From Priestia endophytica DSM 13796 (lineage in GTDB: Bacteria; Bacillota; Bacilli; Bacillales; Bacillaceae_H), in NCBI RefSeq assembly GCF_900115845.1, contig NZ_FOXX01000002.1, positions 248,001 through 312,000 on the forward strand: a DNA stretch of 64,000 bases. The letters are read 5' to 3'. The translations under genes were made by a program, and so were the position numbers. The notes under the pieces are model-generated. The model was not told where the DNA came from, ran no database searches, and saw only the letters and a list, made by a program, of their open reading frames with translations. Below, in pieces: positions 7,344 to 16,572 of the stretch. The number at the start of each line of letters is the position of its first letter. Position 1 is the first letter of the stretch.

Positions 7344-9176
7344 TTATTTCTTAAATTTGAATGGAAGAGTTGTTACAATAACGTTTTTTCGATAAAGCAA
7401 ATGTGCTTTCAATAATAAACTGGACTGATTGTGAAGCATATTGTGCCAGCTTTTGCTTGTAATAAACTGTGGAATGAGGACTGTTACTGCCATATTGCTA
7501 TCTTTTGATTTTTCTTGCACAATGTCGATGAACCGCAGAAGCGGACGTACAAGGCTTCTATATTGAGAATAAAACGTAACAAGTCGAATGTCTGGATGTA
7601 CTCTCTTCCATTTTTCTTCAAGTGCTTTTTCACTTTCACGGTCAAAAGCAACGTGAACAGCAATAATGGTATCTCCGATAAGATTTGCATAACTTAATGA
7701 ACGTTCTACAGCTTTTGTCATTCCTGCTACAGGAATGATCACTACATTTCCTGACAAAGCAAATGTGGTTTGATCGTCATCTGAAATGCGAAGCTGTTCG
7801 CCAACTGCTTCATAATGACGTTTAATACGATGAAAAGCCAGAACCATAACTGGTAAGAAAATGAGTACTGCCCACACTTGAGTGAACTTTGTTGTAAAGA
7901 AAATAATGAGTACGATAAATGTAATAAGAGCGCCGACTAGGTTAATAATCATTTTTCCTTGCCATCCTTTAGGCTTTTCTTTCAGCCACTTTGCAATCAT
8001 CCCTGTTTGTGAAAGTGTAAAAGGGATAAATACACCAACAGCATAGAGCGGAATAAGTTTTTCTGTTTGGCCATTGAAAATGACAATAAGCAAAATAGAA
8101 GCAGCACCAAGAGTCACAATTCCATTTGAATATCCTAATCGGTCTCCACGAATAGTGAACATTCGTGGGATATATTTGTCTGTTGCAAGATTAACAGCTA
8201 GAAGAGGAAAGGCTGAGAATCCTGTATTTGCTGCAAGAATTAGAATCAAGGCTGTCGTTCCCTGAACGAAATAGTATAATCCGTTTCTTCCTAAAACTTC
8301 AGCAGCGATTTGGGAGACAACTGTTTCATTTCCTTTTGGAGAAATGCTATACCAATATCCTAAAAAAATAATTCCTGAAAAAAGGATCGCCAAAATGACT
8401 CCCATTGTGCTAAGCGTTCTGACTGCGTTTTGAGCAGCAGGATTTTTAAAGTTTGTTACCGCATTTGAGATAGCTTCAACTCCTGTAAGAGCTGAGCATC
8501 CTGATGAAAAAGCTCGTAATAGAAGAAATAAGCTAATTCCAGGAACAGCTGTACCCATTGCTGTATGTGTAACAGGGGGGATTTGCCCTGTTGCAACTTT
8601 CCAAAGACCAACTGCAATTAAGATTAAAAGAGCAATTACAAAGAGGTACACAGGATAAGCAAGCACAGACGCTGATTCTGTCACACCTCGTAAATTTAAA
8701 AGGGTAATAACAATAACGAGTATACAAGCGATAAGTACTTTATAATCGTGAATGGCAGGAAAAGCCGATGTAAGGGCGTCTGTTCCAGCTGCAATACTTA
8801 CTGAAACGGTTAAAATATAATCAACTAAAAGTGAACCACCTGCAATAAGTCCAGACTTTTCTCCTAAGTTCTTTTTTGATACAACGTAAGCTCCGCCGCC
8901 TTCAGGATAAGAATAAATAATTTGACGGTAAGAGAGAATAAGCGCCATTAGTAAAACAAGGACTCCAATAGCAATCGGAATAGAATACCAATATGCGACA
9001 ACCCCAACTGTTGCAAGGACAATTAAAATTTGTTCAGGACCGTATGCAACAGAAGATAGTGCATCAGACGAGAGAATAGCAAGTGCTTTTAGTTTACTCA
9101 ACTTTTGCTCTCCAAGCTCATTTGATTTTAAGGGCTTTCCAATTAACCACTTTTTAAGAGCTGAATAGTTCATCAT
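7344..9176 (-). CDS. kimA: High-affinity potassium importer KimA (YdaO)
   Basis: 610 aa, the length of B. subtilis KimA (about 607). About 12 membrane segments (residues 30-450) of the amino acid-polyamine-organocation fold are followed by a cytoplasmic C-terminal domain of about 150 residues. The LSSDALSSVAYGPEQ stretch near residue 35 and the YPEGGGAYVVS motif near residue 93 are typical of this subfamily, first annotated as an amino acid permease. KimA is known as a K+/H+ symporter inhibited by c-di-AMP. The c-di-AMP riboswitch found just upstream strongly supports this identity over a generic APC permease. ATG 9176 and ATG 9173 both follow TAGGAGG. Confidence 0.93.
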   Translation of the reverse strand: MMNYSALKKWLIGKPLKSNELGEQKLSKLKALAILSSDALSSVAYGPEQILIVLATVGVVAYWYSIPIAIGVLVLLMALILSYRQIIYSYPEGGGAYVVSKKNLGEKSGLIAGGSLLVDYILTVSVSIAAGTDALTSAFPAIHDYKVLIACILVIVITLLNLRGVTESASVLAYPVYLFVIALLILIAVGLWKVATGQIPPVTHTAMGTAVPGISLFLLLRAFSSGCSALTGVEAISNAVTNFKNPAAQNAVRTLSTMGVILAILFSGIIFLGYWYSISPKGNETVVSQIAAEVLGRNGLYYFVQGTTALILILAANTGFSAFPLLAVNLATDKYIPRMFTIRGDRLGYSNGIVTLGAASILLIVIFNGQTEKLIPLYAVGVFIPFTLSQTGMIAKWLKEKPKGWQGKMIINLVGALITFIVLIIFFTTKFTQVWAVLIFLPVMVLAFHRIKRHYEAVGEQLRISDDDQTTFALSGNVVIIPVAGMTKAVERSLSYANLIGDTIIAVHVAFDRESEKALEEKWKRVHPDIRLVTFYSQYRSLVRPLLRFIDIVQEKSKDSNMAVTVLIPQFITSKSWHNMLHNQSSLLLKAHLLYRKNVIVTTLPFKFKK

Positions 9177-9238
9177 TTTTCCTCCTAAGATTTTGCCATT
9201 TCATGAAGGAAGTGTTTACTAGGCTTAAAAAAGAGCGC

Positions 9239-9270
9239 AAAAAAGAGCCCTAAGGTTTTCCTTAGCGCTC
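9239..9270 (-). terminator. Riboswitch expression-platform terminator (kimA leader)
   Basis: Read on the minus strand, GAGCGCTAAGG pairs with CCTTAGGGCTC around four A and is followed by six T. It lies between the ydaO-type aptamer and kimA. In this riboswitch class ligand binding favours termination. Confidence 0.85.
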
Positions 9271-9296
9271 ATATTAAGCAGCATAAAGCAAACCTT

Positions 9297-9432
9297 CTCT
9301 ATAAACGCTGATGAGGTTAGCTGTCGGATTCGGGCCTTTAGAGTAGCCCTACCTTTTTAAAAGGATTCACCCCTAGTGACAAAGCACAAAAAATTGGGTC
9401 CCCCACTCCTTACAGATTAAGCGATATAAGGT
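9297..9432 (-). promoter_or_regulatory. c-di-AMP riboswitch (ydaO/yuaA class)
   Basis: On the minus strand the conserved elements come in the known order: ATCGCTTAATC, GGGGGACCCAA, GGGGTGAATCC, AGGGCTACTC, GGCCCGAATCCG and CAGCTAACCTC, closing with CAGCG to pair with CGCT of the first element. This is the ydaO aptamer, which binds c-di-AMP and turns off K+ uptake and cell-wall genes. A terminator and kimA follow. Confidence 0.93.
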
Positions 9433-9465
9433 GAAATGGAATTTCAATATAATGTTTTCATAGGT

Positions 9466-9494
9466 AATATACTGCTAAAAATTGAATTTGTAAA
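9466..9494 (-). promoter_or_regulatory. Promoter of riboswitch-kimA transcript
   Basis: On the minus strand, TTTACA (9494-9489), a 17-bp spacer and TATATT (9471-9466) predict a start near 9459, giving an untranslated leader of about 280 nt containing the riboswitch. The rest of the gap up to 9620 is AT-rich, with only a small CCATTTT/AAAATGG inverted repeat at 9599-9617. Confidence 0.55.
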
Positions 9495-9636
9495 GAGAAA
9501 AATTTTCAGCTTTTTTTTGAAAGAAAAAGGACATTCGCCTCTCTAAATTTCGTCTCTTATTTTTTAAAATGATGAGTTGGAAATTTTTACAATCGGCTCC
9601 ATTTTAAAAGAAAATGGGCATATTATAGCTTGTTTT

Positions 9637-9653
9637 ATACCTATGTAGGGTAT
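9637..9653. promoter_or_regulatory. Candidate operator ATACC-N7-GGTAT
   Basis: An inverted repeat ATACC/GGTAT lies between a TTGTTT hexamer (9630-9635) and a TATTGT-like -10 (9653-9658) of the DUF1541 lipoprotein gene. Its shape recalls CsoR- or MerR-type metal operators, but the regulator is unknown. Confidence 0.35.
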
Positions 9654-9687
9654 ATTGTGAAAGGGAATATAGAAAGGAGTGGTGACG

Positions 9688-10245
9688 ATGTATAAAAAGC
9701 TTGGTTTGATAGGTTTAGCAGCTAGTATAAGTCTTGTCGGGTGTAGTGAGAAAAGTGATTCAAAGGCTAGAGAAGAAACAACAATGCAGGATGAACATCA
9801 GCATAAAGAAGAGCACAGCGGAACCGAGAAAGTTCCTGCAGATTTACAAAAGGCAAAACATCCTCATTTTAAAGTTGGAAGTGAAGCTATTATTATATCA
9901 GATCATATGGAAGGAATGAAAGGAGCACAAGCAACAGTTGAAGGAGCCTATAACACAGTAGCTTATGTTGTCTCATATAAGCCAACAACAGGAGGAAAGA
10001 CGGTCAAAAATCATAAATGGGTAATTCAAGAGGAGATAAAAAATGCAGAAAACGAAACGACGGAAAAAGGAGATAAAGTTATTCTTAAAGCGAACCACAT
10101 GAAAGGAATGAAGGGGGCAGAGGCAACAATTGTGTCAGCTAAGGAAACGACAGTTTATATGGTAAGCTATACGTCAAAAACATCAGGGGAAGAACTGAAA
10201 AATCACAAATGGGTAACAGAAGATGAGCTAGAAGAAATAAAATAA
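9688..10245 (+). CDS. ydhK: YdhK-like DUF1541 lipoprotein
   Basis: 185 aa. A signal peptide ends in the lipobox LVGC near residue 20, so the protein is lipid-anchored outside the membrane. A His/Glu/Asp-rich linker (about 30-55) precedes two DUF1541 repeats, each with HMxGMKGA...YxVSY...KNHKWV (about residues 73-117 and 134-178). ATG 9688 was chosen over GTG 9679 because AAAGGAGTGG lies at correct spacing. Function is not established; the His-rich part and the operator-like repeat upstream suggest metal handling (inference). Confidence 0.82.
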   Translation: MYKKLGLIGLAASISLVGCSEKSDSKAREETTMQDEHQHKEEHSGTEKVPADLQKAKHPHFKVGSEAIIISDHMEGMKGAQATVEGAYNTVAYVVSYKPTTGGKTVKNHKWVIQEEIKNAENETTEKGDKVILKANHMKGMKGAEATIVSAKETTVYMVSYTSKTSGEELKNHKWVTEDELEEIK

Positions 10246-10336
10246 GACAATAAATTAAAAACTAGTCAATAAGTATAGATTTGCTATATGATGAAACAAA
10301 AAACAGTTCTTTTTAACTATTGAAAGGGAACGGATC

Positions 10337-11905
10337 GTGGAAGAATTATGGATGTATATTACTATTGTAGCAGCTGCAGGTTTGTTAAGCTTTTTTCTTT
10401 GTTGTTACTCTTATTTTAAGATAAAAGATGCACCTGGTGCTACCTCCTATACACTTGTGATACTTTTGTCCACCTTTTTCACTTTTTCTTACGTTTTTGA
10501 GCTTAAAAGCACTTCATTGGTTCAAATAAAGTTTTGGGTAGGGATGGAATATTTAGCGTTGCCTTTTATTCCTCCCTTTATTTTACTCATGTGTTTTGAA
10601 TACATAGGAAAGAAGATTAGCGTATGGCTTCGTTATGTTTTATTCACTATTCCACTTGTGACAATCTTTATGCACAGCACGAATGACCTTCATCATCTTT
10701 ACTATACGACTGTTTCTTTAAGTGCGGATGCGCCGTTTCCAGTGGCAAACCTAGAACACGGACCCTTTTTTATCTTCATTCATTTTTTATGTTTGCGTGT
10801 ATTGTAACAGGAGCAATTGTGCTGCTGATAGAAATAAAAAAAGCACAACTTCGTTTTAAAATACAGCTTCTTCTTATGGCTTTTGGCTTGCTTGTTCCCA
10901 TGGTAGCAAATTATTGTTACTTGAACAGAATTAGCTCCTATGGGATTGATCTTGGACCAATCTCAATGAGTATTTCGTTTCTTTTTCACGGTATAGCTCT
11001 TTTTATGTTTCAAATGTTTAATGTTGCGCCAATTGCGAGAGATCGGGTTTTTGAGAGTTTGGAAGAAGGAGTTATTGTGTTAAATCAACAAACTCATATT
11101 GTAGATTATAACCAAAAGATGACGTCTATTATACCCGCTCTTAGCAAATGCTCTGTTGGAACGAGTGTCCGGCAAATTGTGAGAGATAACGTAGACCTTT
11201 TGTGCATCATGAAAGAAAAGACTGTGACTATAAAGTGATACAAGAAAATAAAGAAGAATATTTTCACGTTCAATTTTCTACTATTCAAAATCAGCAAGGA
11301 TTTCAAGTTGGATTTATTGTAACGTTCAGTAACATCACGGAACGAGTGGTTCTACAAAAGAAACTTCAACATCTTGCAAGCATTGATGGGTTAACAAGAG
11401 TTTTAAATCGTACGTTTTTTATGCAGAAAGCACAAGCGCAGTTTCTAAAATTTCAGCAACATGGTGGGCGAACCTGTATTATCATGTTTGATGTGACCGG
11501 TTTAAGAGTGTAAATGACACATTTGGTCATGAAGCAGGTGATGCTGTATTAACGTGTATTTCTAAAATTGCAAAAGATGCTTTAATAAATAGGGGGTTTA
11601 TAGGAAGATACGGAGGGGAAGAATTTATTATTTATATTCCTGATGTTTCCTTTGTTGAAGCGTATGAATGGGGGGATCAAGTTCGCCAAAAAATAGAGCG
11701 AAAAACGGTTATTGTCCAAGGAACAAAAATCAATGTTACATCAAGCTTTGGCGTTTCCTGCTTTGATGACACGTATCATTTCTCATATTCAACCTTGAAA
11801 GATATGATTCGAGAAGCAGATGAGGCTTTGTTTGTGGCAAAAAGAAATGGACGAAATCGTGTTCATCTTGCAACGCATTCTAGTTCGTATAGAAAATTAA
11901 CGTAA
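10337..11905 (+). pseudogene. Frameshifted 7TM-sensor / PAS / GGDEF diguanylate cyclase
   Basis: Three reading frames together encode one protein. Residues from 10337 form several membrane segments like the 7TM N-terminal region of sensor kinases; 11040-11340 looks PAS-like; 11380-11880 is a GGDEF domain with DGLTRVLNR, DVTGF(K)xVNDTFGHEAGD and the active-site motif YGGEEF. Continuity needs one extra base in each of three homopolymers: the T run at 10783-10788, the A run at 11216-11219 and the T run at 11501-11503. The GTG start has AAAGGGAACGG before it. Intact, it would make c-di-GMP. Whether these are true mutations or assembly errors cannot be told from sequence. Confidence 0.85.
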
Positions 11906-11932
11906 AAAGGCGCAAAAGCAGCGTCTTTTTTT
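11906..11932 (+). terminator. Terminator after GGDEF gene
   Basis: AAAGGCGC pairs with GCGTCTTT (one G-U pair) around a 7-nt loop, followed by a T tract, directly after the stop codon. The remaining gap to 12159 shows no clear regulatory structure. Confidence 0.7.
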
Positions 11933-12159
11933 ATTGTATTTGTGACGTTAAATTTCGAGCTTCTTTATGTAGTATAGTTAGAAATCATCCTCCGGTCATT
12001 TATAAACTGTTTTTTCTACAATTCACAAGGGTACGTAAAAATGTGGAGAAGGTTTGTAAAGATTTTTTTATAATGAGCGCATTTCTATAGACTTTTAAGC
12101 GAAAATCTTATATCCTAGTCACTTGTATGAAAATATAGATTGAAAGGAGAGAGAAGAAT

Positions 12160-13347
12160 ATGAGCAGATTCTCTGCTTCTCGAAATATTATTTTAACTGT
12201 ATTTATGATTTCAACATTCGCTATTGGAATGACTGAATATGTTGTAACAGGTCTTTTAACTCAATTTGCTGAGGATTTACATGTGAATGTTTCCACAACT
12301 GGACTTCTTTTAAGTGTTTATGCAATAAGCGTTGCAATATTCGGTCCTCTCTTGCGAATTGCAACAATCAGATTGCCATCAAAGCCTCTTCTTCTTGGTT
12401 TAATGGGCTTGTTTATTATAAGTAATATTATCGCAGCTACGGCACCAAACTTTCAGGTGCTTGTCTTATCGCGTTTGTTGTCTGCTGTGATGCATGCTCC
12501 TTTCTTTGGGTTATGTATGAGCATTGCTTTTACGCTTTCAACCCCTGAGAAAGGTACGCGTGCAATTGCTGCTGTACAAGGTGGACTAACAATTGCTATT
12601 ATGTTGGGCGTTCCATTTGGATCTTATCTTGGCGGGATTTTTGACTGGCGCTATGTGTTCTGGTTTGTAGCTTTGTTAGGCTTTGTTTCGCTTATTGGTC
12701 TTATCCTTGTTGTTCCAAATCAAAAGGTTGGTGTTACCCCAAACTTGCGTTCAGAGCTAAAAATATTTAAAAATCGGAATGTATTACTTGTGCTTGCTAT
12801 TATTGTTTTCGGCTTTTCAGGTGTTTTTACAGCATATACATTTACAGAACCAATGCTTACGCAAATCGCAGGTTTTAATGTAACAAATATTACAATTGGT
12901 CTTTTTGTTTTTGGGGTTGGTGCTGTTATTGGCACTTTTGCATCTGGAAAAATTCCCCCACATCTTTTAACAGAAAGACTAATGGTGGTTCTTATTGGGT
13001 TAGCAGCCGTTCTTGCTTTATTTACTTTCCTTATTCCATTTAAATTTATAGCCTTTATCATGTGCTTTTTATTTGGTGCTGGAACCTTTGGTACAACACC
13101 AATTTTAAATGCTAAGATTATTTTAGCTGGAAAGGAAGCTCCATCACTTTCAGGGACGATTGCCGCTTCTATTTTTAATTTAGCTAATTCAATTGGTGCA
13201 ACTCTAAGCACAGTCTTTTTAAATGTCGGAGCAAGTTTTACACTTATTACGTTAATTGCCTCAGGAATGATTTTATTTGGTTTGATTTTGACTTTTGTGA
13301 CCCACAAAGTCGAAGACAAATCTCTTTTTGCTCCTCAAAACAGCTAA
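12160..13347 (+). CDS. MFS transporter, DHA1 (AraJ/YdhP-like) efflux family
   Basis: 395 aa, 12 predicted membrane segments, no large loops. The N terminus (FAIGMTEYVVTGLL, near residues 20-33) and the GVPFGSYLGGIFDWRYVFW stretch near 147-165 are typical of DHA1 exporters such as AraJ, YdhP and PbuE; in related proteins these export purines, sugars or drugs. The substrate here is unknown. The start ATG follows GAAAGGAGAG. It is monocistronic, closed by a terminator that overlaps its stop codon. Confidence 0.85.
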   Translation: MSRFSASRNIILTVFMISTFAIGMTEYVVTGLLTQFAEDLHVNVSTTGLLLSVYAISVAIFGPLLRIATIRLPSKPLLLGLMGLFIISNIIAATAPNFQVLVLSRLLSAVMHAPFFGLCMSIAFTLSTPEKGTRAIAAVQGGLTIAIMLGVPFGSYLGGIFDWRYVFWFVALLGFVSLIGLILVVPNQKVGVTPNLRSELKIFKNRNVLLVLAIIVFGFSGVFTAYTFTEPMLTQIAGFNVTNITIGLFVFGVGAVIGTFASGKIPPHLLTERLMVVLIGLAAVLALFTFLIPFKFIAFIMCFLFGAGTFGTTPILNAKIILAGKEAPSLSGTIAASIFNLANSIGATLSTVFLNVGASFTLITLIASGMILFGLILTFVTHKVEDKSLFAPQNS

Positions 13348-13373
13348 ACCATTAACGGTTTAGCTGTTTTTTT
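13339..13373 (+). terminator. Terminator after MFS exporter gene
   Basis: AACAGCTAAACC pairs with GGTTTAGCTGTT around ATTAAC, followed by seven T; it overlaps the stop codon. Confidence 0.9.
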
Positions 13374-13452
13374 GTTCAATGTTTTTTCACATCTTTCTTC
13401 ATTCACCCTCTTGTTTAATAGTTAGTAGTCACCTAATCTTAATAAGGAAACA

Positions 13453-13481
13453 TTGGTCGAAAAATTTAGTTCTTTTATACA
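13453..13481 (+). promoter_or_regulatory. Promoter of PepSY-FixH pair
   Basis: TTGGTC (13453-13458), a 17-bp spacer and TATACA (13476-13481). No Fur-box-like repeat is visible. Confidence 0.5.
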
Positions 13482-13518
13482 ATAATACCTATTTTTTTAA
13501 TAAGAAGGTGAATACAAA

Positions 13519-14904
13519 ATGACATCAGAAGATAAAGCTTCAAACCGAGATAAACGTCCCTCAGTAAAAACTTCATCTTCCTCCCTTTACAAGACAATTT
13601 GGAGATGGCACTTTTATGCGGGATTAATTTTTACTCCTTTTCTTCTTATATTAGCAATAACAGGAGGAATTTATTTATTTAAACCTCAGATTGAAAATGT
13701 TTTGTATCAAGATTTATATGAAGTAGAAGATGAAGGGGGGAGCATTTCACCTTCAAAACAAATTGAAGCTGTAACATCGAAATACGTAGATGCTCATGTA
13801 TATAAATATCGCCCAAGTGATTCACCTAATCGTTCATCAGAAGTAGGCGTTCATATAGGAGATGGAACGTATACTATTTTTGTGAATCCACATAATGGAG
13901 AAATTATTGGCCAATTAAACGATAAAGACCGCCTTATGGATAATATCGAAAAATTCCATGGAGAGCTTATGGTAGGAACGATAGGAGATCGCATTGTTGA
14001 ACTTGCTGCATGCTGGGGCATTGTTCTCGTTGTAACAGGTATTTATTTATGGTGGCCACGTAGAAAAACAAAGTTTTGGGGTGTTGTACTGCCGCGTTTT
14101 TTGAAAGGGAAAAAAGTTCTTACGAGAGATTTGCATGCAGTACCTGCCTTTTGGATTTCAGCAGGCTTCCTGTTTCTTATTTTTACAGGTCTTCCATGGT
14201 CTGGTTTGTGGGGGAATACGTTTCAGCAGATTACAACAAATGCAGGACTTGGATATCCGCCTTCTGTTTGGGTTGGTGACGCACCGAAATCTGATGTGCA
14301 AACAAAAGAAATTGTAGATGTGCCTTGGGCAGCTGAGACAATGAAGGTTCCTCTTTCAACATCCAAAGACCTTTTGCCTCTTTCAATTGATGATGTAGTA
14401 AAAGTAGCTGATGAGCAAAATGTTACAAAAGGATACAACATCATATTTCCGCAAACAGATGATGGTGTATATACGCTTTCACTATTTCCACCTAAAGCAC
14501 AGGATGAGGTGACAATGCATATTGATCAATACACAGGAGCAGTACTTGCTGATTATCGATATGATAGCTATAAACCGTTAGGCAAAATGATTGCTTTTGG
14601 TATCACAATTCATAAAGGAACACAGTTTGGTCTTATGAACCAGCTTATAGGACTTCTTGTTTGTTTAGGGATTGCAGGCGTTGTATTAAGCGGCTTTTAT
14701 CTGTGGTTGAAACGTAAGCCAAAAAGCAAGCTCGGGGCTCCAAAAGTAGCTGAAAATCCAAAACAAATGAAAACTTTATCTTTCATCATTATTATAATGG
14801 GAATTTTGTTTCCGCTTGTGGGCGTTTCTATTATTGTTGTACTTCTATTTGATTTCTTCGTGGTCAAGAGAGTACCACAATTAAAAAGATTTCTAAACGC
14901 TTAG
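13519..14904 (+). CDS. PepSY-TM membrane protein (PiuB-like)
   Basis: 461 aa. Four membrane segments are clear (about residues 28-52, 150-175, 210-232, 373-395), with a further hydrophobic C-terminal pair. Histidines that could bind haem occur in WRWHFYAGL, KFHGELMVG, RDLHAVPAFW and ITIHKGTQFG, as in the PepSY-associated TM helix family of putative iron/siderophore reductases. PepSY-like stretches lie in the extracytoplasmic loops. It forms an operon with the next lipoprotein gene. A role in metal reduction or uptake is inferred from the family only. Confidence 0.82.
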   Translation: MTSEDKASNRDKRPSVKTSSSSLYKTIWRWHFYAGLIFTPFLLILAITGGIYLFKPQIENVLYQDLYEVEDEGGSISPSKQIEAVTSKYVDAHVYKYRPSDSPNRSSEVGVHIGDGTYTIFVNPHNGEIIGQLNDKDRLMDNIEKFHGELMVGTIGDRIVELAACWGIVLVVTGIYLWWPRRKTKFWGVVLPRFLKGKKVLTRDLHAVPAFWISAGFLFLIFTGLPWSGLWGNTFQQITTNAGLGYPPSVWVGDAPKSDVQTKEIVDVPWAAETMKVPLSTSKDLLPLSIDDVVKVADEQNVTKGYNIIFPQTDDGVYTLSLFPPKAQDEVTMHIDQYTGAVLADYRYDSYKPLGKMIAFGITIHKGTQFGLMNQLIGLLVCLGIAGVVLSGFYLWLKRKPKSKLGAPKVAENPKQMKTLSFIIIIMGILFPLVGVSIIVVLLFDFFVVKRVPQLKRFLNA

Positions 14905-14936
14905 GTAGACAAAAGATAAGAAATTCAGAGGTGTAA

Positions 14937-15407
14937 ATGATGAAAAAAATTTTTTATCTCTTTTCGAGCTTTGTTATTATACTTTTGCTCTCAGCTTGTA
15001 GTGTTGATTCTGATGCGGCTAAATTGTATCGACAGTCAGAAAAGATGAAGGCAGTTATTGTGATTCCTAAAACTGTAAATCCGAATGAGGAAGTAGACTT
15101 GAAAGTAGAAGTAACAAAGGAAGATAAGAAAGTAGAAAAGTTAGAGAGCATGAACATTGAAATATGGAAGAAAGGAAATGAAGAGAATAAAAAAGTGATA
15201 GAAGGAAAAAGAACAGCGAAAGGAACGTATGAAGTAGTAAACACATTTAGTGAAGATGGAATCTACTACGTCAAAGCAGATGTTCGAACAAAGGACCTTC
15301 ATATTATGCCAACAAAACAGATGATTGTTGGAGAGCTTTCAGAAGAGGAAGCAAAATCATTAGAACCAGAAAAAGAGAAAGAAGATAATCACCATTCACA
15401 TCATTAA
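14937..15407 (+). CDS. FixH/YtkA-like lipoprotein with His-rich tail
   Basis: 156 aa. The signal peptide ends in a lipobox (LLSAC, Cys near residue 21). The middle (about 40-130) fits the beta-sandwich YtkA/FixH-like fold, and the C terminus is acidic then histidine-rich (NHHSHH). AGAGGTG precedes two tandem ATGs (14937 and 14940), either of which may start translation. It lies 32 bp after the PepSY-TM gene with no terminator between them, so the two are co-transcribed and probably act together on a metal at the outer face of the membrane (inference). Confidence 0.75.
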   Translation: MMKKIFYLFSSFVIILLLSACSVDSDAAKLYRQSEKMKAVIVIPKTVNPNEEVDLKVEVTKEDKKVEKLESMNIEIWKKGNEENKKVIEGKRTAKGTYEVVNTFSEDGIYYVKADVRTKDLHIMPTKQMIVGELSEEEAKSLEPEKEKEDNHHSHH

Positions 15408-15416
15408 CAAATAGAC

Positions 15417-15452
15417 AAAAAAGCTTTTCCTTTTAGAGGAAGAGCTTTTTTT
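15417..15452 (+). terminator. Terminator after PepSY-FixH pair
   Basis: AAAAGCTTTTCC pairs with GGAAGAGCTTTT (one G-U pair) around a 7-nt loop, with T runs. Confidence 0.85.
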
Positions 15453-15490
15453 ACGATTGATAACTTATTGCCACAATAGAGATATAGTTT

Positions 15491-16387
15491 CTATGTATCT
15501 TTAAAGTCTTTTGAAGATGTAAATTTGGAAAAAAAATCAATTAAGAAAGTTTGGAAGGATAAAGAAACGTTAGAATGCTGCTTTTCCTTTGGAAGCGAAA
15601 GGTAAATATTTCGTTCTGAAAAAGCCTCTTCTATTGGTAATAACACGACGCTTGAATTCAATACTTTATGCCATGTAATAGACGGAATAAACGAGACGCC
15701 AAGTCCTGCGTTAATAAGATCTCTTACTGTTGACGGATTGTCGCTTTCGTAAGAGATGGTAGGCGAGAAGCCAGCAAGTTCACAAATGGACTGAGCTGTT
15801 TTGCGTAAATTTTTATTTTCGTTTAGTAAAATAAAGCGCTCATTTTTTATTTCCTTTAGTGAAACCGTCTCTTTTTGAGCAAGGTGATGACTTTTGGGTA
15901 CGCCTAACATAATTCGTTCTGTAAACAGACGAGTACTTTCTACATTTTTTAGATTAATAAGAGAAGAAGAGAGACAAATATCAAATGAGTTCGGCACTTC
16001 CCTACCATCAATATTTTGGCTAATATGAAATTCCACTTTAGGATGAATTTCGCTAAACTTTTGAAGAAGTTCAGGAAGAATAGGAGAACCAACAAGCATA
16101 GAGAAATGTAATGTTCCAAAGACATGTGGCTGTAACCCTTGTAGCGCTTTCTTCCCCTGTTCTAAAGAATAAAGGGCTTTTTCCACATGTTCTAAGTACA
16201 CTTTTCCAGCTGTACTTAACTTAATGCTTTTTCCTTTGCGCAAAAACAGATCAACACCAAGTTCTTTTTCGAGCGTGCGAATCGTTTTGCTTAAGGAAGG
16301 CTGTGAAATATATAAAGATTTTGCTGCTTTTGTCATATGTTCATATTTAGCTACTGTTTGAAAATAGCGAAGCTGTAATAAATCCAT
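15491..16387 (-). CDS. mdcR: LysR-type regulator of malonate decarboxylase operon
   Basis: 298 aa. An N-terminal winged helix (residues 1-60, with AKSLYISQPSLSKTIRTLEKELG) is followed by a LysR substrate-binding domain (about 90-290). It is transcribed away from mdcH across a 185-bp gap, the standard arrangement for a LysR activator and its target, so it is the likely malonate-responsive activator. The start is ATG 16387 behind GAAAGGAGAAACC. The symbol mdcR is given by position, not by sequence signature. Confidence 0.85.
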   Translation of the reverse strand: MDLLQLRYFQTVAKYEHMTKAAKSLYISQPSLSKTIRTLEKELGVDLFLRKGKSIKLSTAGKVYLEHVEKALYSLEQGKKALQGLQPHVFGTLHFSMLVGSPILPELLQKFSEIHPKVEFHISQNIDGREVPNSFDICLSSSLINLKNVESTRLFTERIMLGVPKSHHLAQKETVSLKEIKNERFILLNENKNLRKTAQSICELAGFSPTISYESDNPSTVRDLINAGLGVSFIPSITWHKVLNSSVVLLPIEEAFSERNIYLSLPKEKQHSNVSLSFQTFLIDFFSKFTSSKDFKDT

Positions 16388-16410
16388 GAAAAGGTTTCTC
16401 CTTTCTTACT

Positions 16411-16428
16411 TATAACCACAGGGTTATA
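16411..16428. promoter_or_regulatory. LysR-type operator in lysR-mdc intergenic region
   Basis: TATAACC and GGTTATA form a perfect 7-bp inverted repeat 4 bp apart, containing the ATAAC/GTTAT pair expected of LysR-type sites. It lies about 25 bp before the lysR start. A -10 for mdc (TACAAT, 16518-16523) has a poor -35, fitting activator dependence. Confidence 0.55.
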
Positions 16429-16572
16429 TCTATTATAAACGAATCCATATTTTACATAAAGAAAAGAGAAGAATACACTAAAAATAAGATATTACATAAT
16501 AAATAGAATGGATTGCATACAATTTGAGCGTTCTTTTCTTTAGAAAATCACATTAAGGAGGTGAGGGGAACA

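Noticed and set aside
10783-11503. Programmed frameshifting in the GGDEF gene
   Set aside because: The slips have no slippery heptamer, stem-loop or internal Shine-Dalgarno arrangement, and there are three of them in one gene.
12720-13319. 199-aa open frame on the minus strand inside the MFS exporter gene
   Set aside because: It is the antisense shadow of a real transporter; low-complexity composition and no ribosome binding site.
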